Shown here piece by piece: positions 11,937 to 21,212 of a stretch of 64,000 bases of DNA. The stretch is from Daphnia pulex. Taxonomy: Eukaryota; Arthropoda; Branchiopoda; Diplostraca; Daphniidae. Every line of letters begins with the position of its first letter. Position 1 is the first letter of the stretch. Position numbers and translations under genes: made by a program. The DNA lies in contig NC_060026.1 of NCBI RefSeq assembly GCF_021134715.1, positions 16,111,001 to 16,175,000 of the forward strand. The letters are read 5' to 3'. The notes beneath the pieces are model-generated. The model saw only the letters and a program-made list of their open reading frames with translations, ran no database searches and was not told where the DNA came from.

Positions 11937-13256
11937 ATGAAAAACATCCTCGCCATCATTTTGGCTTATTTGGCCGTTTGCTGCTACTGCCAGTCAAGCA
12001 ACCCCGTTGCTTCATCTTCTTCCTGGGCGAAACTGCGAATCTCACCGGACACGTTCAGTTTCAAGGAGTACGGTAACTTTGTCGTTAGAATTTACGAACA
12101 CGCCAATAATCACGGGGCAGAAACAGCCAGCCAAAAAAGGTATTTCTACTCTCCTCTCGCGCTATTGGACCACTCAAGTGCCGTCAGTTCTTACAACGGT
12201 GTGACGAAACAGCCAGAGATGAGATTCCGCATTGAAATGTGGAACGTCAAAGTCCAAAAAGAAGTTGTACAACATTTGAGTGGAATTACTGGTCATCCAA
12301 TCAAATCGTATCAAGTGAGCGTCATTTCCTTGGAGAATTTGATTCTCATCAGCGGCTCACCCCCAGTGGATTTTTGGCTGAATCCATGGTGGACGTACTA
12401 TGACGGCAGAAAAACCCTTTGGCTTTCTCTGTCGTGTTATGAGCAGAAAGTCTGCGACAAACTGGCCAATGCAATGCGATGGGATCCCACTCAATTCGCA
12501 CATTTCAAACTCTTGTACAGTTTTTCGTCGCATCCGACGTGGCAAACCAAACAGGCGACCATTAGCATCGACAGTATCACTTCCGGTCGATTGGTCTCGA
12601 CTTATTTAAAGAAATTTCAAATGACAAATCAGATTTATCTGACGGCCGACGACGAGATGAAAATGTTGAAGGAAACGACCACACAAATCCTAAGGAACAC
12701 ATTTGAAGAAAACGAGGTTTGGTCTAGAAACACGGAAGTTGAAATTTTCAATATTTTAAAAGGTTTGCTGGTCACATCCAGGACGACCATCAAAGAGCAA
12801 AGTGATAAAATGTGGGACTCTGTTTTCTGGGATGACGACAATTACCGGCCGGACAAGACGGCCAAAAATTTGAACGAAATCGTCAACAAACTGGACAAGG
12901 ACTCTCAAAAGATATTCATTGACATCATGTTTCAAACGGAGGAACATTTGGAATTCTCAAACAGTTGGGCTGACGTGGACGGAATCAGTTCAGTCATTTC
13001 AGGGAAAATGGCAACCAATTCCGATAGTTCCCGGCGAGTCGATATTTCAATAGAAGAAATGGTAAAATTATTTCAAGATAGTAGAAATAGAGACCACGTC
13101 CAATGGAACGGGGAGAAGTTCGTGCCCAAACCCATTCAACTGAGCAGAATCAATTTGGCCACATTTCGTGATTCCCAATCGTTTCAAGATCGGAACGTCA
13201 GTGTCCGTTACACGATTGCCGATCTTTCGGCGGCGATCAAATTTGTAGAACGCTAA
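11937..13256 (+). CDS. Secreted protein of unknown family
   Basis: One coding exon gives 439 residues. A clear signal peptide opens it (MKNILAIILAYLAVCCYC, cleavage near residue 19). A 5' untranslated exon probably ends at 11843 (aag|gtagac), with the acceptor at 11921-11923 (ccctccag) 13 bases before the ATG. The mature part has few Cys, many Trp/Phe/Tyr in its first half, and a charged helical second half with an N-glycosylation sequon (NVSV, about residue 419). I see no transmembrane segment after the signal and no catalytic motif. I do not recognise the family. An AATAAA at 13301-13306 is a fitting polyadenylation signal. Its upstream and downstream flanks recur at 36030-37300 without the gene. 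Confidence 0.8.
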   Translation: MKNILAIILAYLAVCCYCQSSNPVASSSSWAKLRISPDTFSFKEYGNFVVRIYEHANNHGAETASQKRYFYSPLALLDHSSAVSSYNGVTKQPEMRFRIEMWNVKVQKEVVQHLSGITGHPIKSYQVSVISLENLILISGSPPVDFWLNPWWTYYDGRKTLWLSLSCYEQKVCDKLANAMRWDPTQFAHFKLLYSFSSHPTWQTKQATISIDSITSGRLVSTYLKKFQMTNQIYLTADDEMKMLKETTTQILRNTFEENEVWSRNTEVEIFNILKGLLVTSRTTIKEQSDKMWDSVFWDDDNYRPDKTAKNLNEIVNKLDKDSQKIFIDIMFQTEEHLEFSNSWADVDGISSVISGKMATNSDSSRRVDISIEEMVKLFQDSRNRDHVQWNGEKFVPKPIQLSRINLATFRDSQSFQDRNVSVRYTIADLSAAIKFVER

Positions 13257-13849
13257 GGACTGAAAATCACTGATGAACTCAAAGGTTTGAAAAAAAAAGG
13301 AATAAAAATTTGATTCATTTTATTTAATTATTGGAGAAAAATTAATTATTCTTCTGGTTAACTCTCGTTTTTTTTATATAACAACAGGGTGACCACCGGA
13401 CCCATTTCCCGGGGGTTTGATGTTGCAGAAGAGTATTGCGGCGTCCCTCGTTGAGTTTTCAACATCATCATCGCGGCGACACCATCCAAAAGACAAGGGC
13501 ATTTGGGGAAGGGAAATTTAAGATGGGGAGGGGAATATTATTGATATGATTCTAATTCATTTTTCATTATGGGATAAGAATTTCTTTTAAAAAAATGATT
13601 TAATTGCCAGATGAAAATATTTATTTTTTAAAAATTTCGCTTAATTAAACATTATGAAAAAAATACGCCTACACACCTCGTTTTTCTTTGAGGAAATTTT
13701 TCACAATTTTTAATTTGATTTTAATTCCATTTAATTATTTACTTTTCTCACGGACGCAGGATAGGAGAGCGCAGGAGAAATCGATTCTAATTCGTAAAGA
13801 ATGTTAAGTTCAACAATAATTTCAAGCCGAATTGTGATCATTAATCATT
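13257..13849. other. 3' flank of secreted-protein gene, AT-rich
   Basis: Begins with the 3' UTR. About 13385-13530 (gggtttgatgttgcag, then gcggcgtccct, then gacaagggcatttgggg) is similar to 37140-37290, the matching flank in the gene-less copy. The remainder is AT-rich without coding signs. Confidence 0.5.
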
Positions 13850-14420
13850 TCTTTTTCGAGCAGCCATCTAGGAACCATTATTGAAATAAGATTTCGCAAC
13901 CTCTGAAACCTTGCACTCGAGTCTTAGCCCATCATCTACATTGAAATCGAATCAATAAAAATAAGATAATCGAATTCCATGAAATTCATTTTTGAATAAT
14001 GTTGGAAATAAATAAATTAATTCGAATTCAAATAAAACAATTTGGCAAGATGAAATTAATTTTCATGAAAGCTAAGTTAAGATTTTTCGAATAATTTCAG
14101 ACCAACTTTTGATTAATTACATCTTTTTCGCCATCAGCCATCTATGAGACATTTTTGGATTAATGTTTCGCAATTTCGATTTCGCAATTTCGATTTCGCA
14201 ACCTGTAAAATCCCGAGTCTACATGAGTCTTGGCCCATCGTCTACATTGAAATCGAATTAATAAAATTAAGATAATCGAATTCAATGAAATTTCTTGTTG
14301 AACATTGTTGGAAAAATATTAATGAACTCGATTTCAATTAAAATAAAAAGATTTGGCTTTTCAAAATTGCGAAATATCTAACAAAAAGTGACTTTGCAAT
14401 CGTTGCCACGCCAATAATCC
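13850..14420. repeat. Promoter-proximal repeat of C2 genes (two tandem units)
   Basis: Two diverged units, about 13850-14045 and 14110-14350, share 'gccatctatgagac/aggaac', TTTCGCAA, 'gcccatcgtctacattgaaatcgaat' and 'gataatcgaattc'. A third unit lies before copy 3 (about 17930-18190) and the first 30 bases of a fourth at 3541-3573. Inside the second unit a 14-nt stretch (caatttcgatttcg) is itself repeated. Their position before each C2 gene suggests a regulatory role, but that is inference. Confidence 0.6.
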
Positions 14421-14430
14421 GATCCGAAGG

Positions 14431-14437
14431 TATAAAG
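14431..14437 (+). promoter_or_regulatory. TATA box of C2 copy 2
   Basis: TATAAAG follows the segment 'gatccgaagg'. The same context with TATATAG occurs before copy 3. About 25-30 bases downstream is an initiator-like tgCAGTCA (14454-14462), giving a very short leader before the ATG. Confidence 0.65.
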
Positions 14438-14474
14438 GGGGGCTACCGTTTGTCTGCAGTCATATCGTCTTTAA

Positions 14475-16286
14475 ATGTCTGACTCACCAAGCCTTTTAAA
14501 GATGGAATCACAGTGGATTTACTACGTTCTCGCTGTGCTTTTTGCCATTTCTAAGCTCGGCCTACCACAGGCCTTGTTATTAATTGGCGGCCTTTACTGG
14601 GGAAAAATGTTGGTCGATTATATTTTTACCCCCCGCCAATTACAACCTGAACCGGAGAACTCTGTACAAGTAGACACAAAAGTCGAAAAACCCAAAGAGA
14701 TCCCCGAAATAGAACAACAACTTGAGACCGGTCAAAACAACCCGGAGCACAAGAACCAAACGCAGGAAGCTATTCTCACCATCGATAGCAAATTATTTGA
14801 CGACAATCCAGAGCCACCAGTTTCTGAACCCGTAATAGACAATCCGACTGATATACCAGTAGACTTTAATACCGACTTTAATACTGACTATAATTCCGAA
14901 GTAATAATACCTCCGTCTAACGAACCACTTGAAATGTTGGACGAGAAAGTGCCGGAGAGTCTGTCGATTTTGCCTGAACCCATCGTCGACAGCACCGGAA
15001 ATGTGACTAACAATGATCCGGTGCTGGGGGAGACTCAACTGGATGAAATCGCCAAAGAAACGATTGTACCTGAGGAAAGTGAACGAGTTGAGGAAGACCC
15101 ACTAGCAGATGCTCAGTCTAATAAAATCACTGATGATAAACAATTAATAGATGATGAGATAAGGAGAGTCAGTCGAGAGTCTCGGCCGTCAACCGAACGA
15201 GACATCATTGACGAGGTCTCAGCATTGAGCAAGTTGATGGTACCGGACGAAGAGATGATTATACCTGAAGAAAGTGAACGAATTGAGGAACAGCCAGCAG
15301 CAGACGAGGCTCAATCCACGAGCACTGCTGATGGCAACCAATTAACAGATGAGGATTCAGTCAATCGTCAGTCTCCTTTGATAGCGGAAGAAGAAATCGA
15401 TGACGAGGCTACAGGATCGAGTAAATTGATGACACCAGACGAGCAGATGGAAGAGAATCAGGAGGAGGAGAATGAAGTGAAAGAAGAGGAGGAAAAAGAG
15501 AATCAGGAGGAAATAGAGGAGGTGAAAGAAGAGGAGGTGAAAGAAGAGGAGGTGAAAGAGGAGAAAGAGAACGAGGGGGGCGAGGGGGGTGAGGGGGGTG
15601 AGGGGGGCGAGGGGGGCGATGGGGAAGAGGAGGAGGAGGAAGACGAGGACTTGCTAACGGGAAATGAAAATCCGATTAAAGTCGTCAACACGCCAAAACT
15701 TGTCGAAATGAAAGTGGTGAGAGGGGTCAATTTTCCGAAAGCGAAAGATTCCGACCAATATTACTTGTCCGTGCGGATCGAAGAATGGTGCGACGAAGAG
15801 TGCGACCAAAAAAAGAAATGCAAATCCAAAACAATCCGCGCAAGCCAGCCGGAATGGAACCAAGACTTTACCATCTACACTCAAAATCCGGAATCGTGTC
15901 TAATGACTCTCAAAGTAAAAAAGTCGTCGATATTCGGATTGAAGAAGTCCACGGTCGGCTTCGTTAAACTTTACGTGTCCAGTTTGGACGACGGTCTCAC
16001 TGAGCTGAAACTGTACGACGAGGACCAAAATCCACTGGGTGAAGCATTTCTCAAGGTGAATACGAATATCAGTGACCTGCCGGAAGTCGTTGTCAGTCCG
16101 GCCGAGGTCAAAAGACAAGAGCGCAAACTAAAGACTCGCAAGATCAGACACGGCAGAAAACCGAACGCGGCCATGAAGAGCCCAGAGATCCCAGAGAAAC
16201 CGAATAAACCAAAACCCGTGAAAGGTTGGCGGAAGGTGAAAGAGTATCTCGTTAAAAACAAATTCCTTATCCGAGTTGATCGTTAA
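14475..16286 (+). CDS. C2-domain acidic membrane-anchored protein, copy 2
   Basis: Single exon. The first ATG (14475) gives 603 residues and a second in-frame ATG (14502) gives 594. Copy 3 aligns to the second (MESQWIYYVL against MYTQMFYIVL) and lacks the first, so 14502 is probably the ancestral start; 14475 sits only about 15 nt after the likely transcription start. A hydrophobic anchor follows (about residues 14-40). Next comes a long acidic linker with shared motifs (ETGQNNP, NEPLEMLDEKVPESLS), poly-Glu runs and a Gly-Gly-Glu repeat. One C2 domain occupies about residues 410-535, and a basic tail (KGWRKVKEYLVKNKF) ends it. Topology suggests a membrane-tethered protein whose C2 reaches another membrane or partner. 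Known C2 tethers work this way, but I cannot place this family. Confidence 0.85.
   Translation: MSDSPSLLKMESQWIYYVLAVLFAISKLGLPQALLLIGGLYWGKMLVDYIFTPRQLQPEPENSVQVDTKVEKPKEIPEIEQQLETGQNNPEHKNQTQEAILTIDSKLFDDNPEPPVSEPVIDNPTDIPVDFNTDFNTDYNSEVIIPPSNEPLEMLDEKVPESLSILPEPIVDSTGNVTNNDPVLGETQLDEIAKETIVPEESERVEEDPLADAQSNKITDDKQLIDDEIRRVSRESRPSTERDIIDEVSALSKLMVPDEEMIIPEESERIEEQPAADEAQSTSTADGNQLTDEDSVNRQSPLIAEEEIDDEATGSSKLMTPDEQMEENQEEENEVKEEEEKENQEEIEEVKEEEVKEEEVKEEKENEGGEGGEGGEGGEGGDGEEEEEEDEDLLTGNENPIKVVNTPKLVEMKVVRGVNFPKAKDSDQYYLSVRIEEWCDEECDQKKKCKSKTIRASQPEWNQDFTIYTQNPESCLMTLKVKKSSIFGLKKSTVGFVKLYVSSLDDGLTELKLYDEDQNPLGEAFLKVNTNISDLPEVVVSPAEVKRQERKLKTRKIRHGRKPNAAMKSPEIPEKPNKPKPVKGWRKVKEYLVKNKFLIRVDR
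15575..15624 (+). repeat. G-rich coding minisatellite (Gly-Gly-Glu repeat)
   Basis: Nine-base units of the type gaggggggc/t repeat five times, then one diverged unit (gatgggg). They encode GGE repeats within the linker of copy 2. Copy 1 has one such unit (about 1190-1200) and copy 3 none, so the repeat expanded in copy 2. Runs of six G separated by three bases are a strong G-quadruplex pattern on the coding strand. Confidence 0.85.
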
Positions 16287-17597
16287 ACGAGTCGGCAGTA
16301 CAAATCTACGAGGTCATAGTTCTGATGGTAAATTTGCAGGTTTTGTCTTAGTTGGATAAGAGGAGAGAGCAGCAGGAGAATTTTAAGGAGAGAGCGCTAG
16401 AGGAAGTTGAGATCGAGAGTGGATGGGAAGGAACGGATAGAAAAGAGTTTCATTCATAGGAAATGCGTTGTCAGTTTTTAGTTTTTCAAGAAGATGGTGG
16501 ACCAGAGAGATGACGAACAGCAGGGAGGTGGAAACCGGAAGTAGACAGGACAGGTGGATGATAAGTGGAGAGGAGGACCGGACGAAGAGACATGATTGAC
16601 CCGAGTATTCTTTTTATTTCTTGTACTTTTATATCTTCCCCTTAATTCTTTACCTTCATTTTTTATTTCGTCTTCTTTCATAATTGGGTCGGATATTGCA
16701 AGTTTCATCCGACAAAACTTTAATTCGACACCGATTTGATGTTACCTTCGACATCAGGCAACTGCATTTCGACTGGTGCGAAAATACGTAGACACAGTGT
16801 AGCAAAAAGTACTTTCGACAATTAGTTTTTAAGATTAGGTTAAGTTAGTTAAGGTAAATTTAAGTTAGGTTAGGTCAAAGTACTTATGCGCTACATTTGT
16901 TGTCGAAATATTTTCGTATCATTGTCGGAATGTAGTTGCTTTGCTTGTTGAAGGTGCATCGAATGGATGTCGAATTAAAGTTTTGTTGGGTGAACGTGTC
17001 AATATTCCGACCCAATTTCTTTTCTTTTTTTCACCTTCTTTCTCTTTTCAATGATGACCCGAAGAATGACCCGAGGAAAACCACCAGGAAAGTGGAAACC
17101 GTCGATGGAGTTCTGTCGCTGGCTTGTGCGTGGCGACTTGCTATATACTTTGGTATTGTACGAGTTGAGATGCACGTAAAAGTAAAGCACCCAAGTGTTA
17201 CATCATTATGACTCCTCTGTAGCCCTCAAAAGCTGTGCGAGATGAGTTGTAAGGGTGTTGCACGCAAGTGTTTTAACCTTTCGTCGTCACCTCTACAGTC
17301 CAGAGTTTATAGGTCGTTTTCACCTGCTTGCTATAGCGTATCGACTATCTTGACGTGTGATAGCTGAGCCAGTTTAGAATTCGGAATTCGGCAATTTGCG
17401 CATCAATTAAAATTTATCATTTGTACTTTAACCTTTTACGTAGCCTAAAACCTTTCTGAACTATATATAGACCATATACCAAAACACCTATATACATGCA
17501 TTGCCCACCGAAAAATATGATCTGTTGGTAAAGAAAGATAATCAAAACCGACCAATAATCACAGACATTGCTTCATTTCCAAAAAAAAATTTGTTTC
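16287..17597 (+). repeat. 3' flank of C2 copy 2
   Basis: Nearly identical to 1916-3225, in the same order, with small indels, including loss of a 12-base unit (ccgaagattgaa) near 17060. It carries the presumed 3' UTR and leads into the broken C2 fragment. No independent gene is seen. Confidence 0.75.
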
Positions 17598-17895
17598 ATT
17601 GGAGAAGAAAAACGATTATGAAGGCGACAACTCCGTTCTCATGCCTACGATTTAAAGTAACGAACCAAGAGTTGGACAATGTCCTCCAGAACACCCACAT
17701 CTTTTTAACCGGAAACGAGCATCCGATTAAAGTCGACAAGACACCTAAGCATGTAATAATCAAAGAATCAAAGTGCTGAAGAAAGTAAAATCTATATAAC
17801 GGTGCGCGGCGGCCAGCCGGAATGGAATTAAACAAGGAACCAGGGAACTGGAAGGATCAAAATAGGAAGTTGCCAGCAGTTTGAATTTTTTTCAA
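17598..17895 (+). pseudogene. C2 gene fragment, broken (second copy)
   Basis: Same architecture as 3226-3500: the pre-C2 segment is readable (VTNQELDNVLQNTHIFLTGN, then EHPIKVDKTPKHV), the frame stops at 17777-17779, and the C2 core is deleted before a 3' UTR-like tail (ataggaagttgccagcag). The two fragments were already broken before the flank was duplicated, since they share the lesion. Confidence 0.75.
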
Positions 17896-17929
17896 GATGA
17901 TGTAGATCGGAGACTTTTGATAATTACTT

Positions 17930-18190
17930 TTTTTTTAGCAGCCATCTATGAACCGTTTTTGAAATAAGGTTTCGCAACCATTGCAATCTTGCACCCGGCG
18001 AGTTGTGCCCATCTACATTCAAATCGAATTAATAAAATAAGATAATTGAATTCCATGAATTTTCTTCTTGAACAATGTTGGAAATATTTAAATGAATTAG
18101 AATTTAATGAAAATAAGCAGATTTGGCTTTTCAAAATTACGAAAAAACTAACAAAAAGTGACTTTGCAATCGTTGCCGCGACAATAATCT
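17930..18190. repeat. Promoter-proximal repeat before C2 copy 3
   Basis: Single unit of the element described at 13850-14420 (gcagccatctatgaa, ttcgcaacc, then gataattgaattcc). The last 80 bases (gatttggcttttcaaaa, then gtgactttgcaatcgttgcc) are nearly identical to those before copy 2, consistent with a conserved core promoter. Confidence 0.6.
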
Positions 18191-18200
18191 GATCCGAAGG

Positions 18201-18207
18201 TATATAG
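18201..18207 (+). promoter_or_regulatory. TATA box of C2 copy 3
   Basis: TATATAG in the same position and context (gatccgaagg just upstream, ggggggc just downstream) as the TATA box of copy 2, 60 bases before the ATG at 18267. Confidence 0.6.
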
Positions 18208-18266
18208 GGGGGCGACGGTGTACCTGAATTTATATCGTTTGAATCTCTGATTCCTCAAGCCTAGAC

Positions 18267-20036
18267 ATGTATACCCAAATGTTTTACATTGTTCTCGCGC
18301 TGCTCTTTGCGATTAGTCAGCTCGGCATACCAAAAGTGCTCTTTTTAATCGGCTGCCTTCGCTGGGGTGAATTTTGGACAGAGATTATCACCTGCTACCT
18401 ACCCCGTAGCTTGAACCCAGAATTGCTCAAAAATCAACCGCAGGAAGCTATTCTTACCATGGGTAGTTTACCTGACGATGATCTGACGGCGAAAGATAAT
18501 AAACTGGTTGCACCAGAGCCAGTTTTTGAACTGAAAGACATTATTCCGACTGAAGTATCTCCGTTGAAAGAACAACTCGAACTGGACGAGAAAAAGTCGG
18601 TACAAGTCGTCACAAAAGTCGAAAAACCCAAAGAGATCCCGGCAATAGAACAGCAACTTGAGACCGGTCAAAACAACCCGAAGCTCAAGAATAACCAAAC
18701 GCAGGAAGCTATTCTCACCATTAATGGCAGCTTATCCGGCGACAATCCAGAGCCAGTTTCTGACCCCGTAGACATTCCGGCTGAAGTAATAATACCTCCG
18801 TTTAACGAACCAGTTGAAATGTTGGACGAGAAATTGCCGGAGAGTCTGTCGATTTTGCCTGAACCCATCGTCGACAGCACCGGAAATTTTATTAACAATG
18901 ATCCGGTGCTGGGTGAAACTGAACTGATTGAAATCGCGGAAGAGACGATTATACCTGAAGAAAGTGAACGAGCAGAGGAACAGCCACCAGAGGCTCAGTC
19001 TAATAAGATCACTGATGATAAACAATTAATAGATGATGAGATAAGGAGAGTCAATCGAGAGTCTCGGCATCCAACCGAACGAGACATCATTGACGAGGTC
19101 TCAGCATTGAGCAAGATGATGGTACCGGACGAAGAGACGATTGTACCTGAGGAATGTAAACAAGTTGAGGAACAGCCAATAGCAGAGGCTCAATTCAAGA
19201 GCACTGCTGATGGCAACCAATTAACAGATGAGGATTCAGTCAATCGTCAATCTCCTTTGCTAACGAAAGAAGAAATCGATGACGAGGCTACAGGATCGAG
19301 TAAATTGATGACACCAGACGAGCAGATGGAAGAGAAGCAGGAGGAGGAGAAGACGGAGGAGGAAATAGAAGAGATGAAGGAGAAAGAAGGCGACAATATC
19401 GTTATTCTCGTGCCAGAGAATTCGGAAGTGACCAACGAGGAGATGGACAAGATCCTCCAAAACACCGAAGATTTGCTAACCGAAAACGGAAACCCGGTTG
19501 ATATCGACAACACACCCAAACATGTCGAGATCAGAGTACTAAGTGGCGTCAACTTTCCTGAAGCGAAAGATACCGACAAATATTACGTTTCTGTGCGGGT
19601 CGAGCAATGGCGCGGCATAATCTGTGATCAGGATAAGAAAATCATAACCAAAACGATCCGCGGCAGCCAGCCGGAATGGAACAAAGACATTACCATCAAG
19701 ACTCAAAATCCGGAAGGATGTTTCCTGACTCTCAAAGTTAAAAAGTCATCAAAATTGGGGTTGAACAAGTCCACGGTCGGCTTTGTTAAACTTTACGTGT
19801 CCAGTTTGGACGACGATGTCACTGAGACCATGCAACTCTACGACGAGGACCACAATCCAGTGGGTGAAGCATGTCTCAAGGTGAAGGCGAATATCAGTGA
19901 CCTGCCGGAAGTCATTTTCAGTCCGGCCGAGGACAAAAGGAAACTGCGCAAAACCAAGGCCAAAATGATATTTTCCAAGAGACACCGCGAAATGTACGAG
20001 GCCATAAGGATTAGCCAAATCCTGGCTCACGAATAA
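18267..20036 (+). CDS. C2-domain acidic membrane-anchored protein, copy 3
   Basis: Single exon, 589 residues. The hydrophobic N-terminal anchor (MFYIVLALLFAIS..., about residues 4-30) ends in a Cys/Arg-containing turn. The acidic linker shares blocks with copies 1 and 2 (ETGQNNPKLKNN, GSLSGDNPEPVSDPVDIPAE) but has no Gly-Gly-Glu repeat. The segment before the C2 (VTNEEMDKILQNTEDLLTEN) is of the type kept in the two broken fragments rather than that of copies 1 and 2, so the fragments derive from a copy-3-like gene. The C2 domain spans about residues 410-545 (VEIRVLSGVNFPEAKDTDKYY, then SQPEWNKDITI). The tail differs from copies 1 and 2 and ends in a helical basic stretch. Function inferred only from the anchor plus C2 layout. 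Confidence 0.85.
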   Translation: MYTQMFYIVLALLFAISQLGIPKVLFLIGCLRWGEFWTEIITCYLPRSLNPELLKNQPQEAILTMGSLPDDDLTAKDNKLVAPEPVFELKDIIPTEVSPLKEQLELDEKKSVQVVTKVEKPKEIPAIEQQLETGQNNPKLKNNQTQEAILTINGSLSGDNPEPVSDPVDIPAEVIIPPFNEPVEMLDEKLPESLSILPEPIVDSTGNFINNDPVLGETELIEIAEETIIPEESERAEEQPPEAQSNKITDDKQLIDDEIRRVNRESRHPTERDIIDEVSALSKMMVPDEETIVPEECKQVEEQPIAEAQFKSTADGNQLTDEDSVNRQSPLLTKEEIDDEATGSSKLMTPDEQMEEKQEEEKTEEEIEEMKEKEGDNIVILVPENSEVTNEEMDKILQNTEDLLTENGNPVDIDNTPKHVEIRVLSGVNFPEAKDTDKYYVSVRVEQWRGIICDQDKKIITKTIRGSQPEWNKDITIKTQNPEGCFLTLKVKKSSKLGLNKSTVGFVKLYVSSLDDDVTETMQLYDEDHNPVGEACLKVKANISDLPEVIFSPAEDKRKLRKTKAKMIFSKRHREMYEAIRISQILAHE

Positions 20037-20700
20037 ACCAAAACGCGTCAGAGAGAGAAGGGTTGATGGAAGTTGAGATCGAGAGTGGATGGAAAGGAAC
20101 GGATAGAAAAAAAAATAGTTTCATTAATAGGAAGTGATGCGTTGCCAGTTTCGAGTTTTTCAAGATGGTGGTGGACCGGAGAGATGACGAACAGCAGAAA
20201 GAGTGGAAACCGGAAGTAGACAGGACAGGTGGATGATAAGTGGAGAGGAGGACCGGACGAAGAGACATAATTGACCCGAGTATTCTTTATAATTCTTTTT
20301 ATATCTTCCCCTTAATTCTTTACCTTCAATTTTTATTTCTCTTTCTTTCATAATTGGGTCGGATATTGCAAGTTTCATCCGACAAAACTTTAATCCAACA
20401 CCGATTTGATGTTACCTTTGACAAGAGGCAATTGCATTTCGACTGGTGCGAGAATACGTAGACACAGTGTAGCAAAAAGTACTTTCGACAATTAGTTTTT
20501 AAGATTAGGTTAAGTTAGTTAAGGTAAGTTTAAGTTAGGTTAGGTCAAAGTATTTATGCGCTACATTTGTTGTCGAAATATTTTCGTACCATTGTCGGAA
20601 TGTAGTTGCTTTGCTTGTTGAAGGTGCGTCGAATGGATGTCGAATTAAACTTTTGTTGGGTGAACGTGTCAATATTCCAACCCAATTTCTTTTCTATTTT
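20037..20700 (+). repeat. 3' flank of C2 copy 3 (truncated)
   Basis: Matches 1990-2640 and 16400-17020, including the GTTAGGTTAAG-rich stretch (about 20503-20548). Similarity ends near 20700, so the broken C2 fragment that follows the other two flanks is absent here. Confidence 0.7.
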
Positions 20701-21212
20701 TCTTTTCTTCCTTTGTGTATTCCTTCAAAAAAATTATTCACCGACACTTGAATAAAAATTTGCTACGTTCAAAATTCGAAATAAACATCTAAAAAGCAAA
20801 CAAATGACTTTTGGTTTTTCTTGCTAGGGATATACTAATCTCAACTGTTTAAACAACGTTAGAAAAAATGTAGCTTAAAATGAGTAGAATGAATCGAGAA
20901 TTGTCAGGTTAAAAATACAGATGTCAATAGGTAATTTGTTGAGCAATCAAATATGTCAAGCCGACTGTTTATAGCCCAGCAAGGTGAGCGTTATTTCAAG
21001 TCACACGGTTTTAAGCAGTGAAAATATTTAGTCGTTCGAGAGATAATGAGATAAGATAACAAATTGATTTATCAGTCGTCACCCGTGTAGAGAAGTAAAC
21101 GCGTACAATTTTCAGTGAGTCAGTCGGTGTCGACCAAAATTTTCAGTGGCCCACTGTTGGCAGTGTCCCGTTTCTGGATATTTCTTTTCGAGCATCAACA
21201 ACTGCCGTCAAG
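20701..21212 (+). promoter_or_regulatory. Upstream region and 5' leader of the kinase-Rab gene
   Basis: No reading frame of note. TCAGT initiator-like motifs occur at about 21112-21150 (ttcagtgagtcagtcgg and ttcagtgg), 60-100 bases before the ATG. No TATA box is evident near them. Confidence 0.35.

Noticed and set aside
2450..20548. TTAGG-like sequences (GTTAGGTTAAG, GTTAGGTTAGGTC) in the three C2 3' flanks at 2450, 16842 and 20503, resembling the arthropod telomere repeat
   Set aside because: Only two or three imperfect units each, inside a duplicated gene flank; no tandem array, so not telomeric.
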